From the NCBI GenBank assembly GCA_963733395.1, contig CAVTCZ010000019.1:434001-498000 (forward strand): DNA of 64,000 nt, read 5' to 3'. This document shows, piece after piece, positions 8,742 to 17,103 of this stretch; the first letter of the stretch is position 1; each line of letters opens with the position of its first letter. Made by a program: the position numbers and the translations under genes. A model generated the notes under the pieces. The model worked only from the letters and a program-made list of their open reading frames with translations. It was not told where the DNA came from and did no database searches. The stretch is from JADKAV01 sp963733395 (GTDB lineage Bacteria; Actinomycetota; Actinomycetes; S36-B12; UBA10799).

Positions 8742-9274
8742 CGCCTCTGATCGTCGAGCTGCCGCCGGGCCTTGTGCGAGACGTCGTCGTCGCGCCCGCG
8801 CCGGTGCTGTCGGCCGCATGTGAGGAAGTGGACCCGCGCGATCCGGAGGTGGTCCGACTGGCCGCCGATCTGCTGGCCACCATGGACGTCTCGCCGGGGT
8901 GTGTGGGCTTGGCGGCCAATCAGGTGGGCGTGGGTTGGCGGGTCTTCTGCCTCGACGTCAGCGCCCACCCCAAGACCAGGACCTGCCACGGGCGATTCGT
9001 GCTCATCAATCCGCGCATCGAACAGGCCACCCGCAACGAGAAGGCACGCGAGGGCTGCATGTCCGTCCCCGACTTCACCGGGGACGTGAAGCGGGCGACG
9101 CGGCTGACCGTGACGGGTCAACTGCCGGTCACGGGTGAATGGGTGACCCTGAGCACGGATGCGTTCGAGGCTCGAGCCATCCAGCACGAAGTGGACCATC
9201 TCGATGGCTTCGTGTTCCTCGACCGGGTGATGTCCGCGGCCGCGGTCCACACGCGCAAGGTCTATCTGGACTAA
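8738..9274 (+). CDS. def: Peptide deformylase
   Basis: Removes the formyl group from nascent protein N-termini. It is 178 residues and begins at a GTG overlapping the ACT stop. The three metalloenzyme motifs are visible: GCVGLAANQVG (motif 1, with Asn where many enzymes have Pro), EGCMS (motif 2, Cys metal ligand) and QHEVDHLDG (motif 3, HExxH with two His ligands and the catalytic Glu). The tRNA-Leu gene begins 13 nt after its stop. The motif-1 variation and the compact C-terminus suggest one of the secondary actinobacterial def paralogues, but activity is expected. Confidence 0.95.
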   Translation: MTPLIVELPPGLVRDVVVAPAPVLSAACEEVDPRDPEVVRLAADLLATMDVSPGCVGLAANQVGVGWRVFCLDVSAHPKTRTCHGRFVLINPRIEQATRNEKAREGCMSVPDFTGDVKRATRLTVTGQLPVTGEWVTLSTDAFEARAIQHEVDHLDGFVFLDRVMSAAAVHTRKVYLD

Positions 9275-9286
9275 TCTGGGGGCGCT

Positions 9287-9368
9287 GCCCGGGTGGCGGA
9301 ATTGGCAGACGCACTCGGCTTAAACCCGAGGGTCCCAGGACGTGCGGGTTCAAGTCCCGCCCCGGGCA
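9287..9368 (+). tRNA. tRNA-Leu(UAA)
   Basis: The acceptor arms GCCCGGG (9287-9293) and CCCGGGC (9361-9367) pair perfectly. The D-arm region contains GGCGGAATTGGCAGACGC. The anticodon stem CTCGG/CCGAG (9314-9318, 9326-9330) encloses the loop CTTAAAC, giving anticodon TAA. A variable arm of the leucine class and a T-arm (GCGGG-TTCAAGT-CCCGC) follow. CCA is not encoded. This tRNA reads UUA, a rare codon in such GC-rich genomes. In Streptomyces the equivalent is bldA, but a regulatory role here is only a possibility. Confidence 0.95.
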
Positions 9369-9502
9369 CGAAGTGCCCATGGGCTGGACTTGGGAGGAGG
9401 CCGCGGCAGCGGTCGACGGCTCCCGCCCCGGGCACGTAGTGCCCATGGGCTGGACTTGGGAGGAGGCCGCGGCAGCGGTCGACGGCTCCCGCCCCGGGCA
9501 CC
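9355..9502 (+). repeat. 66-bp tandem repeat containing the tRNA 3' end
   Basis: Two full 66-bp units (9355-9420, 9421-9486) and a 16-bp partial third unit. The first unit begins inside the tRNA T-arm, so its TCCCGCCCCGGGCAC end is regenerated at 9421 and 9487. Units differ mainly at one position (GAAG versus GTAG). Each full unit also carries a small hairpin, GGGCAC-GAA/GTA-GTGCCC, that could act as the tRNA terminator. The rest, up to 9695, shows no gene. Confidence 0.9.
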
Positions 9503-9695
9503 GGGCTTGTGCGAATGACGGTGTGGCGCGGGCGAGCGAACCTTTGCGACGGCGTTGCCCTTGGTGCTCGGCGGGTCGGGGTAACAACGTCGTGGAACCC
9601 TGCAGACCGAAGCCCGAAACCGGGAACCCCCGACACCTGCGAACAACCGGGGGGATCCAGCGTGGCCGTTGCGCAGTCCTATCGCTGTGAGCACG

Positions 9696-9701
9696 TACCC
9701 T
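9696..9701 (+). promoter_or_regulatory. Candidate -10 for leaderless subtilase gene
   Basis: TACCCT is followed after 6 nt by the ATG at 9708. There is no room for a Shine-Dalgarno sequence on the transcript. Confidence 0.45.
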
Positions 9702-9707
9702 GAAGTG

Positions 9708-11921
9708 ATGCGTGGAGTCCGCGTGCTTGCGGCCGCGGCGGCCGGTTGTGTCGTCGTGGCTGCTTTGGCCTCCCCTCCGGTGATGGCCCAGCAGGTGTCC
9801 GCGCCCGATCCATACGACGACGTGGTGGGATTGGTGATCACCCGCGAATCCGGGACGTCGGCTGCTGAGGCGCAGGATCTGGTGGCCGCCGAGCTGGGCA
9901 CGGTCGGCGACCGGACGGCTGTGGCCCCCGGGGTGACCGCGGTCAGCGTTCCGGACCTGCAACGGCCGGAAGCGATCGCCGCAGCCCGGGCCTTGCGGGC
10001 CGACGAAGGCGTCGCGGATGTCGGGCTGGACACCCGCGTGCAACCTGACAGCGATGATCCGCGGTTCGCCGAGCAATGGAGTCTGACCGACCCCGTGAGC
10101 GGCCTCTCAGCGGTCCCGGCCTGGGCGCTGACCAAGGCCGCAGGTCAGGTGATCGCCGTCATCGATTCCGGAATCACGCCTCACGAGGACCTCAACGCGA
10201 ACGTGCTGCCCGGGTACGACATGGTGCAGGACGCCCTCGTGGCCAACGACGGCGACGGCCGCGACCCGGATCCCACGGACCGCGGCGACTGGCTCACAGC
10301 TTCGGAGATTCAGTCCAACCCGGAGGTGTTCGCCGGCTGCGCGCCGCAGACGCCCTCCTCCTGGCATGGCACGCATGTCGCCGGTCTCGTCGCCGCAGTC
10401 CAGGGCAACGCGAAAGGCATCTCCGGAGTCGCACCCGCAGCCAGGATCCAGGCGGTTCGAGCCCTGGGCAAGTGCGGGGGCAGGATGTCCGACATCGCGG
10501 CCGCGATCACCTGGGCGTCAGGGGGAGAGGTGCCGGGATCGCCGGTCAACCCCACGCCGGCAGACGTGATCAACCTGTCCGTCTCCTCCACGGCCACCTG
10601 CCAGCCCTTCGTGCAGGCTGCCATCGACGATGCTTTGGGCCGGGGCGCTTCCGTGGTCGTGTCCGCAGGGAACAACGCCCAACCCTTCAACCAGTACTCG
10701 CCTGCAGGATGCTACGACGTGATCACCGTGGGCGCCGTGAATCGCGCGGGCAACCGGGCGAGCTACTCCAACTACGGTGTCGCAGGCAGGGACCTGCCGC
10801 TGTTCGCGCCGGGCGGTGCCGGAGTCAAGCCCCTGAACCCGTCCGCTGACGTACTGTCCACGATGAATGCGGGCACGACCACGCCGTCCGCGGCCACGGA
10901 TACATACGCGGTGCTCGCCGGCACCAGCATGGCCGCGCCGCAGGTGGCCGGAGCCGCGGCGCTGCTGCGTGCCTACACCGGGATGGGTCCGGCGGCCGTC
11001 GCCGAACACTTGCGCGACACTGCCCGCCCGTTCGCGCCGGCGAGCAATTGCACCGGGTCGTGTGGTGCCGGGATCCTGGACATCAATGCGGCCCTGCGCA
11101 CCGCCCCGGTCCTGCCCACCGCCCCCCAGAACCTGGTGGCCAAAGCGGCCGACGGGTCCGTCGTCGCCAGTTGGGACGCTCCTGCCGACGAAGGCTCCGG
11201 GGCGGTGACCGGGTACGACATCGAGTATCGGCAGAACGGCGGGCAGTGGCTGGCCGTGGACGACCTTTGGTCCAGCACGCTTCGGGAGAAGGTGTTCCTG
11301 GAGCTCACGAACGGCGTGTCCTATGAGGTGCGGGTGGCCGCGCGCAGCGTGTTCGGGGCCGGGCCGTGGGCGGAGTCCAACGTCGCTGTGCCGCTCCCGC
11401 TGCCGGGGTCGGTGCAGATCCGGTCGGTGCGCTACCCGTCGGCGAGCTCGGCCCGGGTGCAGTTGACCCTGCCGGCGGAGAGCCTGTCCGGGCTGCAGTT
11501 CCGCGTCACGCGGGTGGGTCGCAGCCCCGGGCTGTGGCAGGACGCCGCGGTCGGTTCCACCCTGCGCCTGCCCGGGCTGAAGCCGGGAGTCCGGCACTCC
11601 CTGCAGGTGCGCGCGCTCAATACCCTCGGCGCCGGTGCGACCGCCGACCGGTGGATCGCGACCCCGGTCAAGCCCTCCACCGTTCGGCAGCTGTCACTGC
11701 GGCGCAAGGGCCGCACGGCGGCGGTGAGTTGGAAGGAGCCCAGGCGCACCGGGATGCGCCTGCGCTACCGACTGCGCATCGGTGACGGCGGCGCGTGGCA
11801 GAAGACCTCGAAGACGTCGGTCCGGCTGCGTGGAGTCGCCCCGGGGCCGCTGCGGGTCACGGTGCAACCGTGGAATGAAGCGGGTCGAGGGCCTGTTGTC
11901 ACAATCGTGAAACGTAAGTAA
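9708..11921 (+). CDS. Secreted S8 (subtilisin-family) serine protease with fibronectin-III repeats
   Basis: A 737-residue exported protease. A signal peptide (VLAAAAAGCVVVAALASPPVMAQQ) is followed by a propeptide-like region to about residue 125. The catalytic triad is Asp152 (VIAVIDSGI), His220 (WHGTHVAG) and Ser407 (GTSMAAPQVAGAAALL), with an oxyanion Asn in SAGNN. From about residue 470 there are roughly three fibronectin type III-like modules (PQNLVAK--DGSVVASWDAP, VSYEVRVAARS). These are often used for binding substrate or cell wall. There is no LPxTG motif or C-terminal membrane anchor, so it is probably released or held non-covalently. The ATG at 9708 was preferred over the upstream in-frame start because it directly precedes the signal peptide. 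Confidence 0.93.
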   Translation: MRGVRVLAAAAAGCVVVAALASPPVMAQQVSAPDPYDDVVGLVITRESGTSAAEAQDLVAAELGTVGDRTAVAPGVTAVSVPDLQRPEAIAAARALRADEGVADVGLDTRVQPDSDDPRFAEQWSLTDPVSGLSAVPAWALTKAAGQVIAVIDSGITPHEDLNANVLPGYDMVQDALVANDGDGRDPDPTDRGDWLTASEIQSNPEVFAGCAPQTPSSWHGTHVAGLVAAVQGNAKGISGVAPAARIQAVRALGKCGGRMSDIAAAITWASGGEVPGSPVNPTPADVINLSVSSTATCQPFVQAAIDDALGRGASVVVSAGNNAQPFNQYSPAGCYDVITVGAVNRAGNRASYSNYGVAGRDLPLFAPGGAGVKPLNPSADVLSTMNAGTTTPSAATDTYAVLAGTSMAAPQVAGAAALLRAYTGMGPAAVAEHLRDTARPFAPASNCTGSCGAGILDINAALRTAPVLPTAPQNLVAKAADGSVVASWDAPADEGSGAVTGYDIEYRQNGGQWLAVDDLWSSTLREKVFLELTNGVSYEVRVAARSVFGAGPWAESNVAVPLPLPGSVQIRSVRYPSASSARVQLTLPAESLSGLQFRVTRVGRSPGLWQDAAVGSTLRLPGLKPGVRHSLQVRALNTLGAGATADRWIATPVKPSTVRQLSLRRKGRTAAVSWKEPRRTGMRLRYRLRIGDGGAWQKTSKTSVRLRGVAPGPLRVTVQPWNEAGRGPVVTIVKRK

Positions 11922-11991
11922 TGATTTACACGCCGCCGGGTGGTGGCGAGTGTCAGAGGTTGCCCGTACCCTGGTCAACAAGGAGGAATAC

Positions 11992-12822
11992 ATGGAATCC
12001 AGGAACCCGATCTTCAGGGACATCGAGAAGCAGCCCGGCTTCGCCTACAACGAGGGCGTGAACGCCTATCAGCAGGCCGCTGCAGGCACCGCCACGCTTG
12101 ACCAGCAGGCCGGCCCGTCCCTCGGAGTCCCGACCATCGGGCGGCCGATGACGATCGACGATGTGGTGACCAAGACCGGCATGGCTTTCCTGGTGCTGGT
12201 CATCGGCGCCGGTATCGGCTGGCTGCTGACGCCGTCCATGCCGTGGTTGCCGTTCGTGGCCATGATCGTCGGTTTGGTGATCTTCTTCGTCGGCGCGTTC
12301 CGCAAGTTGCCCAAGGCCGGAACCGTTCTCTCCTACTCGCTGGTCGAGGGTGTGTTCCTCGGCGGCATCAGCATGTTCTATCAGGACTTTGTGGCCGCTT
12401 CGGGCAGCGATGCCAACATCATCGGGCAGGCAGTGATCGGTACCTTCGTGGCCTTCGGGGTGATGCTGTTGCTCTACCGGACGCGGATCATCAAGGTCAA
12501 CGGCACCTTCATGAAGGTCATGATGGTCGCGATGGTCTCCTACCTGGTGATCGCGCTCGTGAGCTTCGTCTCCGCGCTGTTCGGCGTCGGTGGCGGCTGG
12601 GGCTTCTACGGGGTCGGCGGATTGGGCCTGCTGTTGTGCGTGGCGGGCGTGGCGCTGGCGGCCTTCTCCCTGAACCTGGACTTCGCTGCGATCGAGCAGG
12701 GCGTGAACGAGGGACTGCCCGAGGCCTACTCCTGGCGGATGGTCTTCGGCCTGGTCGTGACCCTGGTTTGGCTGTACTTGGAGATCCTGCGCTTCCTGGC
12801 CATCTTGAACAGCAATAATTAG
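11992..12822 (+). CDS. Bax inhibitor-1/YccA-family membrane protein
   Basis: A 276-residue multi-pass membrane protein with about seven hydrophobic segments, starting near residue 60 (GMAFLVLVIGAGIGWLL). The soluble N-terminus begins MESRNPIF and contains the PGFAYNEG stretch found in actinobacterial members. The start is fixed by AAGGAGGA 5 nt upstream. Family members in bacteria are linked to ion leak or membrane-protein quality control, but the role is not established. It is followed 4 nt later by the metallo-hydrolase gene, so the two may share a transcript. Confidence 0.88.
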   Translation: MESRNPIFRDIEKQPGFAYNEGVNAYQQAAAGTATLDQQAGPSLGVPTIGRPMTIDDVVTKTGMAFLVLVIGAGIGWLLTPSMPWLPFVAMIVGLVIFFVGAFRKLPKAGTVLSYSLVEGVFLGGISMFYQDFVAASGSDANIIGQAVIGTFVAFGVMLLLYRTRIIKVNGTFMKVMMVAMVSYLVIALVSFVSALFGVGGGWGFYGVGGLGLLLCVAGVALAAFSLNLDFAAIEQGVNEGLPEAYSWRMVFGLVVTLVWLYLEILRFLAILNSNN

Positions 12823-12826
12823 CCGT

Positions 12827-13534
12827 ATGGGTGTGGTCGCTCTCGGTTCCGGGGTCTATCGGATCCCGACCGCGGGCGACTTCATCAACTCCTTCGCTTT
12901 CGTGGAGGCCGATGGGTCCGTGACGCTCGTCGACACGGGTACCGCGTTCGCGTCGAAACGCATCGTCAACGGGCTGGCGGAGTTCGGGAAGCACCCACAC
13001 GACGTCCAGCGGATCATCCTGACGCATGCCCACAGCGACCATGCGGGATCCGCGGCTCGGCTGTTGCCGGACACGAGTGCCGATGGCACCGAAGTGCACG
13101 TCGACGACGCCGACTTCGTTCGCCAGGGCAAATCGGCGCCGGCGGCCACAGCACTTGCCAACGTCTTCACCAGGCTGCCCGGGATGGGGTTCAAGCCGTG
13201 CCCGGTGACTGCGACGCTGACGGACGGTCAGGTGCTCGACGTGGCCGGCGGCATCGTCGTGCACCACACCCCGGGACACACCCCCGGGCACGTCAGTCTG
13301 CTGCACCCGGACTCCGGCGTGCTGATCACCGGGGACTCGATCTTCAACATGAACGGGCGCATGACCTGGCCCTTCAAGGCGTTCTGCACCGATTTCCCGT
13401 TGAACCGGCGAACCTCGGCGGTACTGGCCGACCTCGACTACACCACGGCCGCCTTCACCCACGGCCCCCAGATCGACACCTCCGCGAGGGAGGCCGTGCG
13501 CGGGTTCCTGCGCCGCAAGGGCGTCGTCCAGTGA
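12827..13534 (+). CDS. Metallo-beta-lactamase-fold hydrolase
   Basis: A 235-residue cytoplasmic metalloprotein of the glyoxalase II-like branch. The zinc motif THAHSDHAGS is near residue 66, HHTPGHTPGHVSL supplies a further His, and ITGDSIF supplies the bridging Asp. The substrate is not predictable; close relatives are annotated simply as MBL-fold hydrolases. It starts 4 nt after the Bax-inhibitor gene and its stop overlaps the next gene as GTGA, placing it in a run of four coupled genes up to 14750. Confidence 0.88.
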   Translation: MGVVALGSGVYRIPTAGDFINSFAFVEADGSVTLVDTGTAFASKRIVNGLAEFGKHPHDVQRIILTHAHSDHAGSAARLLPDTSADGTEVHVDDADFVRQGKSAPAATALANVFTRLPGMGFKPCPVTATLTDGQVLDVAGGIVVHHTPGHTPGHVSLLHPDSGVLITGDSIFNMNGRMTWPFKAFCTDFPLNRRTSAVLADLDYTTAAFTHGPQIDTSAREAVRGFLRRKGVVQ

Positions 13535-14502
13535 TCCGTGCGGCACATGCCAAACGGATCGCGACGACCGCCGCTTACGGCGGCGGCGGCGTGATCGGAG
13601 TGGGCGCCGCGGCGTTCGGTGTGGCATTCGCGCAGGGGCGGCACGCCCGCAACCAGATCGGGGTCCGCCGCAATGCCGCGCCGTATGCCGACGGGCTGTA
13701 CGGGCCCCGGCGCTCCGGCACGTCGCAGCGGTTCGTGGTGCTCGGGGACTCGTTGGCGGCCGGGCTCGGGGCCGAGCATGCCCACAACACGCCCGGGGCG
13801 ATGCTCGCCCAGGGGATCAGCAACGTGCTGGACCGCCCGGTGCGCCTGATGAACACAGCCACCGTGGGCGCGCGCAGCGCCGATCTGCCGGCGCAGGTCG
13901 ACCGGGCGCTGCTGCTCAAGCCGCACATCGCGGTCATCATCGTGGGGGCGAACGACGTCACGCATGTGGGCCGGCCACAGGTGGCTGTTGCCCATCTCGA
14001 GGACGCGGTGCGCCGACTGCGTGAGGTCGGGTGTGAGGTGGTCGTCGGGACGTGCCCGGATGTCGGTTCCGTGCGGCCCATTCCGCAGCCGCTGCGGTGG
14101 GTGGCCCGCCGGTTGAGCCGACAGTTGGCGGCGGCGCAGATGATTGCGGGTGTTCGCGAGGGTGCCCACGTGGTGTCATTCGCCGACGAACTCGGCGAGG
14201 AGTTCTCGGCCGACCCCGACCTGTTCGCCGACGATCGGTTCCACCCCGGCCCGGAGGGTTATGAGCGGGTCACGCAGGTCCTGTTCCCCGCGGTGCTCGC
14301 CGCGCTCGACTCCCCCCGGCCCGGCGATGAGACCTCGGTCTCGGTCGTGGAACTGTCCGAGGCCGCTGTGGATGCCGCTTCCGAGGCGGGCACGCACCTG
14401 ATGGCCGGAGGTCGGGGACCGCGCGGCCCCTGGGCGTTGATGCGACGGGTGCGGCGGCGGCCGGTGCCCGAGGTGGAGACGCCGGAGGTCGAGCAGCAGT
14501 GA
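13531..14502 (+). CDS. SGNH/GDSL-family hydrolase
   Basis: A 323-residue esterase/lipase-fold protein. The GTG at 13531 overlaps the preceding stop. The N-terminus has a glycine-rich hydrophobic segment (YGGGGVIGVGAAAFGVAFA) that could be a membrane anchor. Block I is VVLGDSLAAGLG (catalytic Ser), block III is VGANDV (oxyanion Asn), and block V is DDRFHPGPEGY (catalytic Asp and His). The C-terminal ~60 residues are acidic then arginine-rich and probably disordered. The substrate is unknown; a role in envelope ester hydrolysis is an inference. Confidence 0.88.
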   Translation: MIRAAHAKRIATTAAYGGGGVIGVGAAAFGVAFAQGRHARNQIGVRRNAAPYADGLYGPRRSGTSQRFVVLGDSLAAGLGAEHAHNTPGAMLAQGISNVLDRPVRLMNTATVGARSADLPAQVDRALLLKPHIAVIIVGANDVTHVGRPQVAVAHLEDAVRRLREVGCEVVVGTCPDVGSVRPIPQPLRWVARRLSRQLAAAQMIAGVREGAHVVSFADELGEEFSADPDLFADDRFHPGPEGYERVTQVLFPAVLAALDSPRPGDETSVSVVELSEAAVDAASEAGTHLMAGGRGPRGPWALMRRVRRRPVPEVETPEVEQQ

Positions 14503-14750
14503 CCTACGAACAAGAGCTGGGTCTCACCGCCGATCGCATGCGAGGGTTGTCGGACTCGAGATTGCAGGCACACGAAGAGACGTTCCGGCAGACCCTGGAA
14601 CTACTCACGGATCGACCGGTGCCGCAGCTTCCGCCGCGGGCGTGGGGTGACCAGTTGGTGGTGATCGGCCGGGAGGTGCCCGCGCAGCGAATGCCGGAAC
14701 TGGTGTCGGCGCTGGTGGCCCTGCGACGCTGTTTCGACCTGCTGCCCTGA
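14499..14750 (+). CDS. Small conserved hypothetical protein
   Basis: 83 residues starting at a GTG that overlaps the SGNH hydrolase stop (GTGA). No signal peptide or membrane helix. It is predicted mostly helical, with the sequence LQAHEETFRQTLELL and a hydrophobic C-terminal helix (PELVSALVALRRCFDLLP). I do not recognise a family. The coupled start and GC-rich codon use support a real gene and a link to the hydrolase. A hairpin terminator follows 36 nt later. Confidence 0.65.
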   Translation: MTYEQELGLTADRMRGLSDSRLQAHEETFRQTLELLTDRPVPQLPPRAWGDQLVVIGREVPAQRMPELVSALVALRRCFDLLP

Positions 14751-14785
14751 GTGCCGGATCCGCACCAATCTGTGGAAACGGTCGG

Positions 14786-14808
14786 AACCGGCAAGGTGAT
14801 TGCCGGTT
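14786..14808 (+). terminator. Hairpin after the 12-14.7 kb gene run
   Basis: AACCGGCAA (14786-14794) pairs perfectly with TTGCCGGTT (14800-14808) around the 5-nt loop GGTGA, shortly after the last gene of the plus-strand run. Confidence 0.65.
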
Positions 14809-15145
14809 TGAGCGTTCTTGGGGGTTGGGTGCTGAATCGGTGGCGTAGTCATCCGGGGACCTGTCGGCCCTTGACCCGTTGCGCGGGGAAACGGCGCTGG
14901 CCCTCGGCGATTGCCCAGCGCAGGGCCGGTTTCAGGCCGTCGGTTCGCACGAGGATGTTCGCCCGGTGAGAGAAGGCACACGTGGGTTACTCACGCCGTG
15001 CACAACCACTAACCCCGCGGTGCCGGCCGCGGCAAAGAGTCGCGCCGGGGCCGATTCTCGCCAGCAACGCTCGGAGCCGGCGACCTGATTGCTGGTTGAG
15101 GTTCTTGACAGTGGGCCGCTGAGGTGAGCGCCAACGCGAACATGA
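14809..15145. other. Intergenic region between convergent genes, no gene seen
   Basis: No open frame with plausible codon use. A motif like GATTGCCGGTTTGAGCGTTC (from about 14797) recurs in degenerate form near 15087, giving two loose direct repeats about 290 bp apart. Otherwise only short GC-rich dyads. Confidence 0.5.
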
Positions 15146-15178
15146 CGAGGCCGCCCGTCGGGGGAACGGGCGGCCTCG
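15146..15178 (-). terminator. Terminator for the fibronectin-III gene
   Basis: CGAGGCCGCCCGT (15146-15158) pairs perfectly with ACGGGCGGCCTCG (15166-15178), loop 7 nt. It lies 18 nt beyond the stop of the minus-strand gene ending at 15197. Confidence 0.85.
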
Positions 15179-15196
15179 TGGTGGGAGGAAGGACAG

Positions 15197-17009
15197 TCAG
15201 CTCAGGGTGGTGTTCTCGAAGAAGACCGACGAGGTGGCGTTCCAGCTGCGGAACCCGACCTCGGTCCCGTGGGGCTCGGAGAAGTTCGCCGAGCACCCGG
15301 AGGACTTGATCGCGGCCTTCAGGCTGGGCACGTCGAACATCTTGATGCCGTCGATCGAGGCGTAGAGGGTGTCGCCCTCGTTGACCACCACGATCTTGTG
15401 CTTGGCGTTCACGTCCAGACCGGCCGGCCACTTGACCTTCGCGACCGGGTTGCCGCACTCGGAGCCGTTGTCCCACAGGCGCAGCAGGAGCGCTTTGCCG
15501 AAGCCCGGGTTCACGTTGGCGTAGCCGGGGTCGTACTGGAACGAGTAGCCGCTGGCCTTCGAACCGTTGGTCAGCGAGGCCCGCGTCCAGATGCCGTATC
15601 CCCAGCCGGAGCGCAGGGTCGCCTCGGTGGTGAAGACCGCGTCCTCGGAGGAGCGCTTCAGCGTCGACATGACCCGGGACTCGTTGCCGTAGCGCATGTC
15701 CACGAAGTTGTCCTTGATGTCGGCCTTGCCGAAGACGAGCTTCCACATGTTGGCCGGGATGGCGCCGGTGTCACAGCGGTTGATCACCTGGCGGCCGAAC
15801 TCCTTGGACTCCTTGTCGGGGCTCAAGTCCGGTGACGGTCACGGTGTAGACCCCGCACGGGACCTGGCTGAAATCGGCCTGGCCGGCGCTGTTGGAGACG
15901 ACGTGGGTGTCGCTGAAGCCCTTGTTCGCGACGGTCGGCTTGATCGACAGCAGCATGTTCGGGTACTTGCTGCTCGAGCCGACCGGACCGGTGAAGTTGA
16001 CTCGAACCGTGCCGGAGGCCTCGCTGATCTTCACCGACGGGTCGAGCTCCGGTGTGCCGGGCGCGCCGTCCTTCTTGAGGGTCGCGACCTTGGACCAGCC
16101 GCCCCGCTCCGTGCCGAAAGCCCGCACCTGGAAGGTCCACTCGCGGTTCGGGTCCAGGTTGAACTTGGCCTGGGTCTGGTCGGCGGGGACCTTCTCCCAC
16201 TGGGAGCTCTTGTCGCCGGAGGCGCGGTAGACGATCTCGTAGCCGTCGACCGAACCGTAGCCACGCCACTTGGGGGCGGTCCAGTTGACCAGCACTGTCG
16301 CGGAGGCGGCGGACTCGCGCACCACGCTCAGCCCGGTGGGCTCCGCCGGCTTCTCGTTGCGGATCAGGCTCGTGCTGGTGACGCACGACCCGTACTCGTT
16401 GCCGGCGGTCACCTTGACGGCGTAGGTCCGCTTGGGCTCCAGGGAGTTGAAGCCGATCTTGGTACCGTCGGTCTTCTGCTCATCGACGATCTTGCCCGAA
16501 CTCAACTGCTTGAGCTGGACGGTGTAGACCGGCGACCCCGCGCCCGGGTTGCGGGGGGCGTCCCAGAACGCGACCGCGCTGGTGCCGTCCTGGCTGCGGT
16601 CGAGCGTCAGGTCGGTGACGCTGCCCGGGGCCAGCGGTGCCAGGCGGTAGGCGCCGGTGGAGGCCGTCGCGCCGGTGGGGTCGACCGCGGCCACGCGGAC
16701 TTGGTACCGGGTGCAGGAGCCCGGTGCGTCCACGGTGAGGTTGGTGGTCTTGGCGTCGACGACGCGGGAGACATCCTTGCTGCCGTCGAAGACGGTGACG
16801 GTGTAGTGGTCGATGTTCTCGACCGGACGCCAACTGATGTTCAACTGCGACAGGGCGGCTCCGGTGCGCTCGACCTTCAGCGTGCCCGGTGCCTTCGGAC
16901 CCGCGGCGGATGCGGACAGAGCCGGCAGCAGGGTCAGCGATGCGGTGGAAACGGCGACCGCGGTGGCGATCGCCTTGCGACGGGGGGTGGTGTTTGTGTT
17001 CACAGCCAT
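15197..17009 (-). CDS. Secreted fibronectin-III repeat protein with lectin-like C-terminus, one frameshift
   Basis: An exported surface or extracellular protein. A signal peptide (IATAVAVSTASLTLLPALSASAAG) is followed by about four fibronectin type III modules, with conserved NISWRPVENIDHYTVTV, FWDAP, VNWTAPKWRGYGSVDGYEIVYRA and FQVRAFGTE. After VTVTGL the frame breaks near 15825, and removing one base continues it as SPDKESKEFG. The last ~190 residues (GWGYGIWTRASL, LRLWDNGSECG, INEGDTLYASIDG-like) look like a concanavalin-like jelly-roll domain. The corrected length is 603 residues. It stands next to the glycan-assembly block, so glycan binding is plausible but unproven. The single extra base is probably a sequence error. 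Confidence 0.8.
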
Positions 17010-17103
17010 GACGATCCCGTGGCCACCTCAAGACAACCTCAAGCGCGGTTCGTGATGTCGGCAGGAATCGCCGGAGTCTGCGCTGACCGGTCATGCGGGC
17101 TCG

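Noticed and set aside
9139..9690. Open frame containing two 22-residue repeats
   Set aside because: It runs through the end of def, the tRNA gene and the 66-bp repeats. The repeat period happens to be divisible by three.
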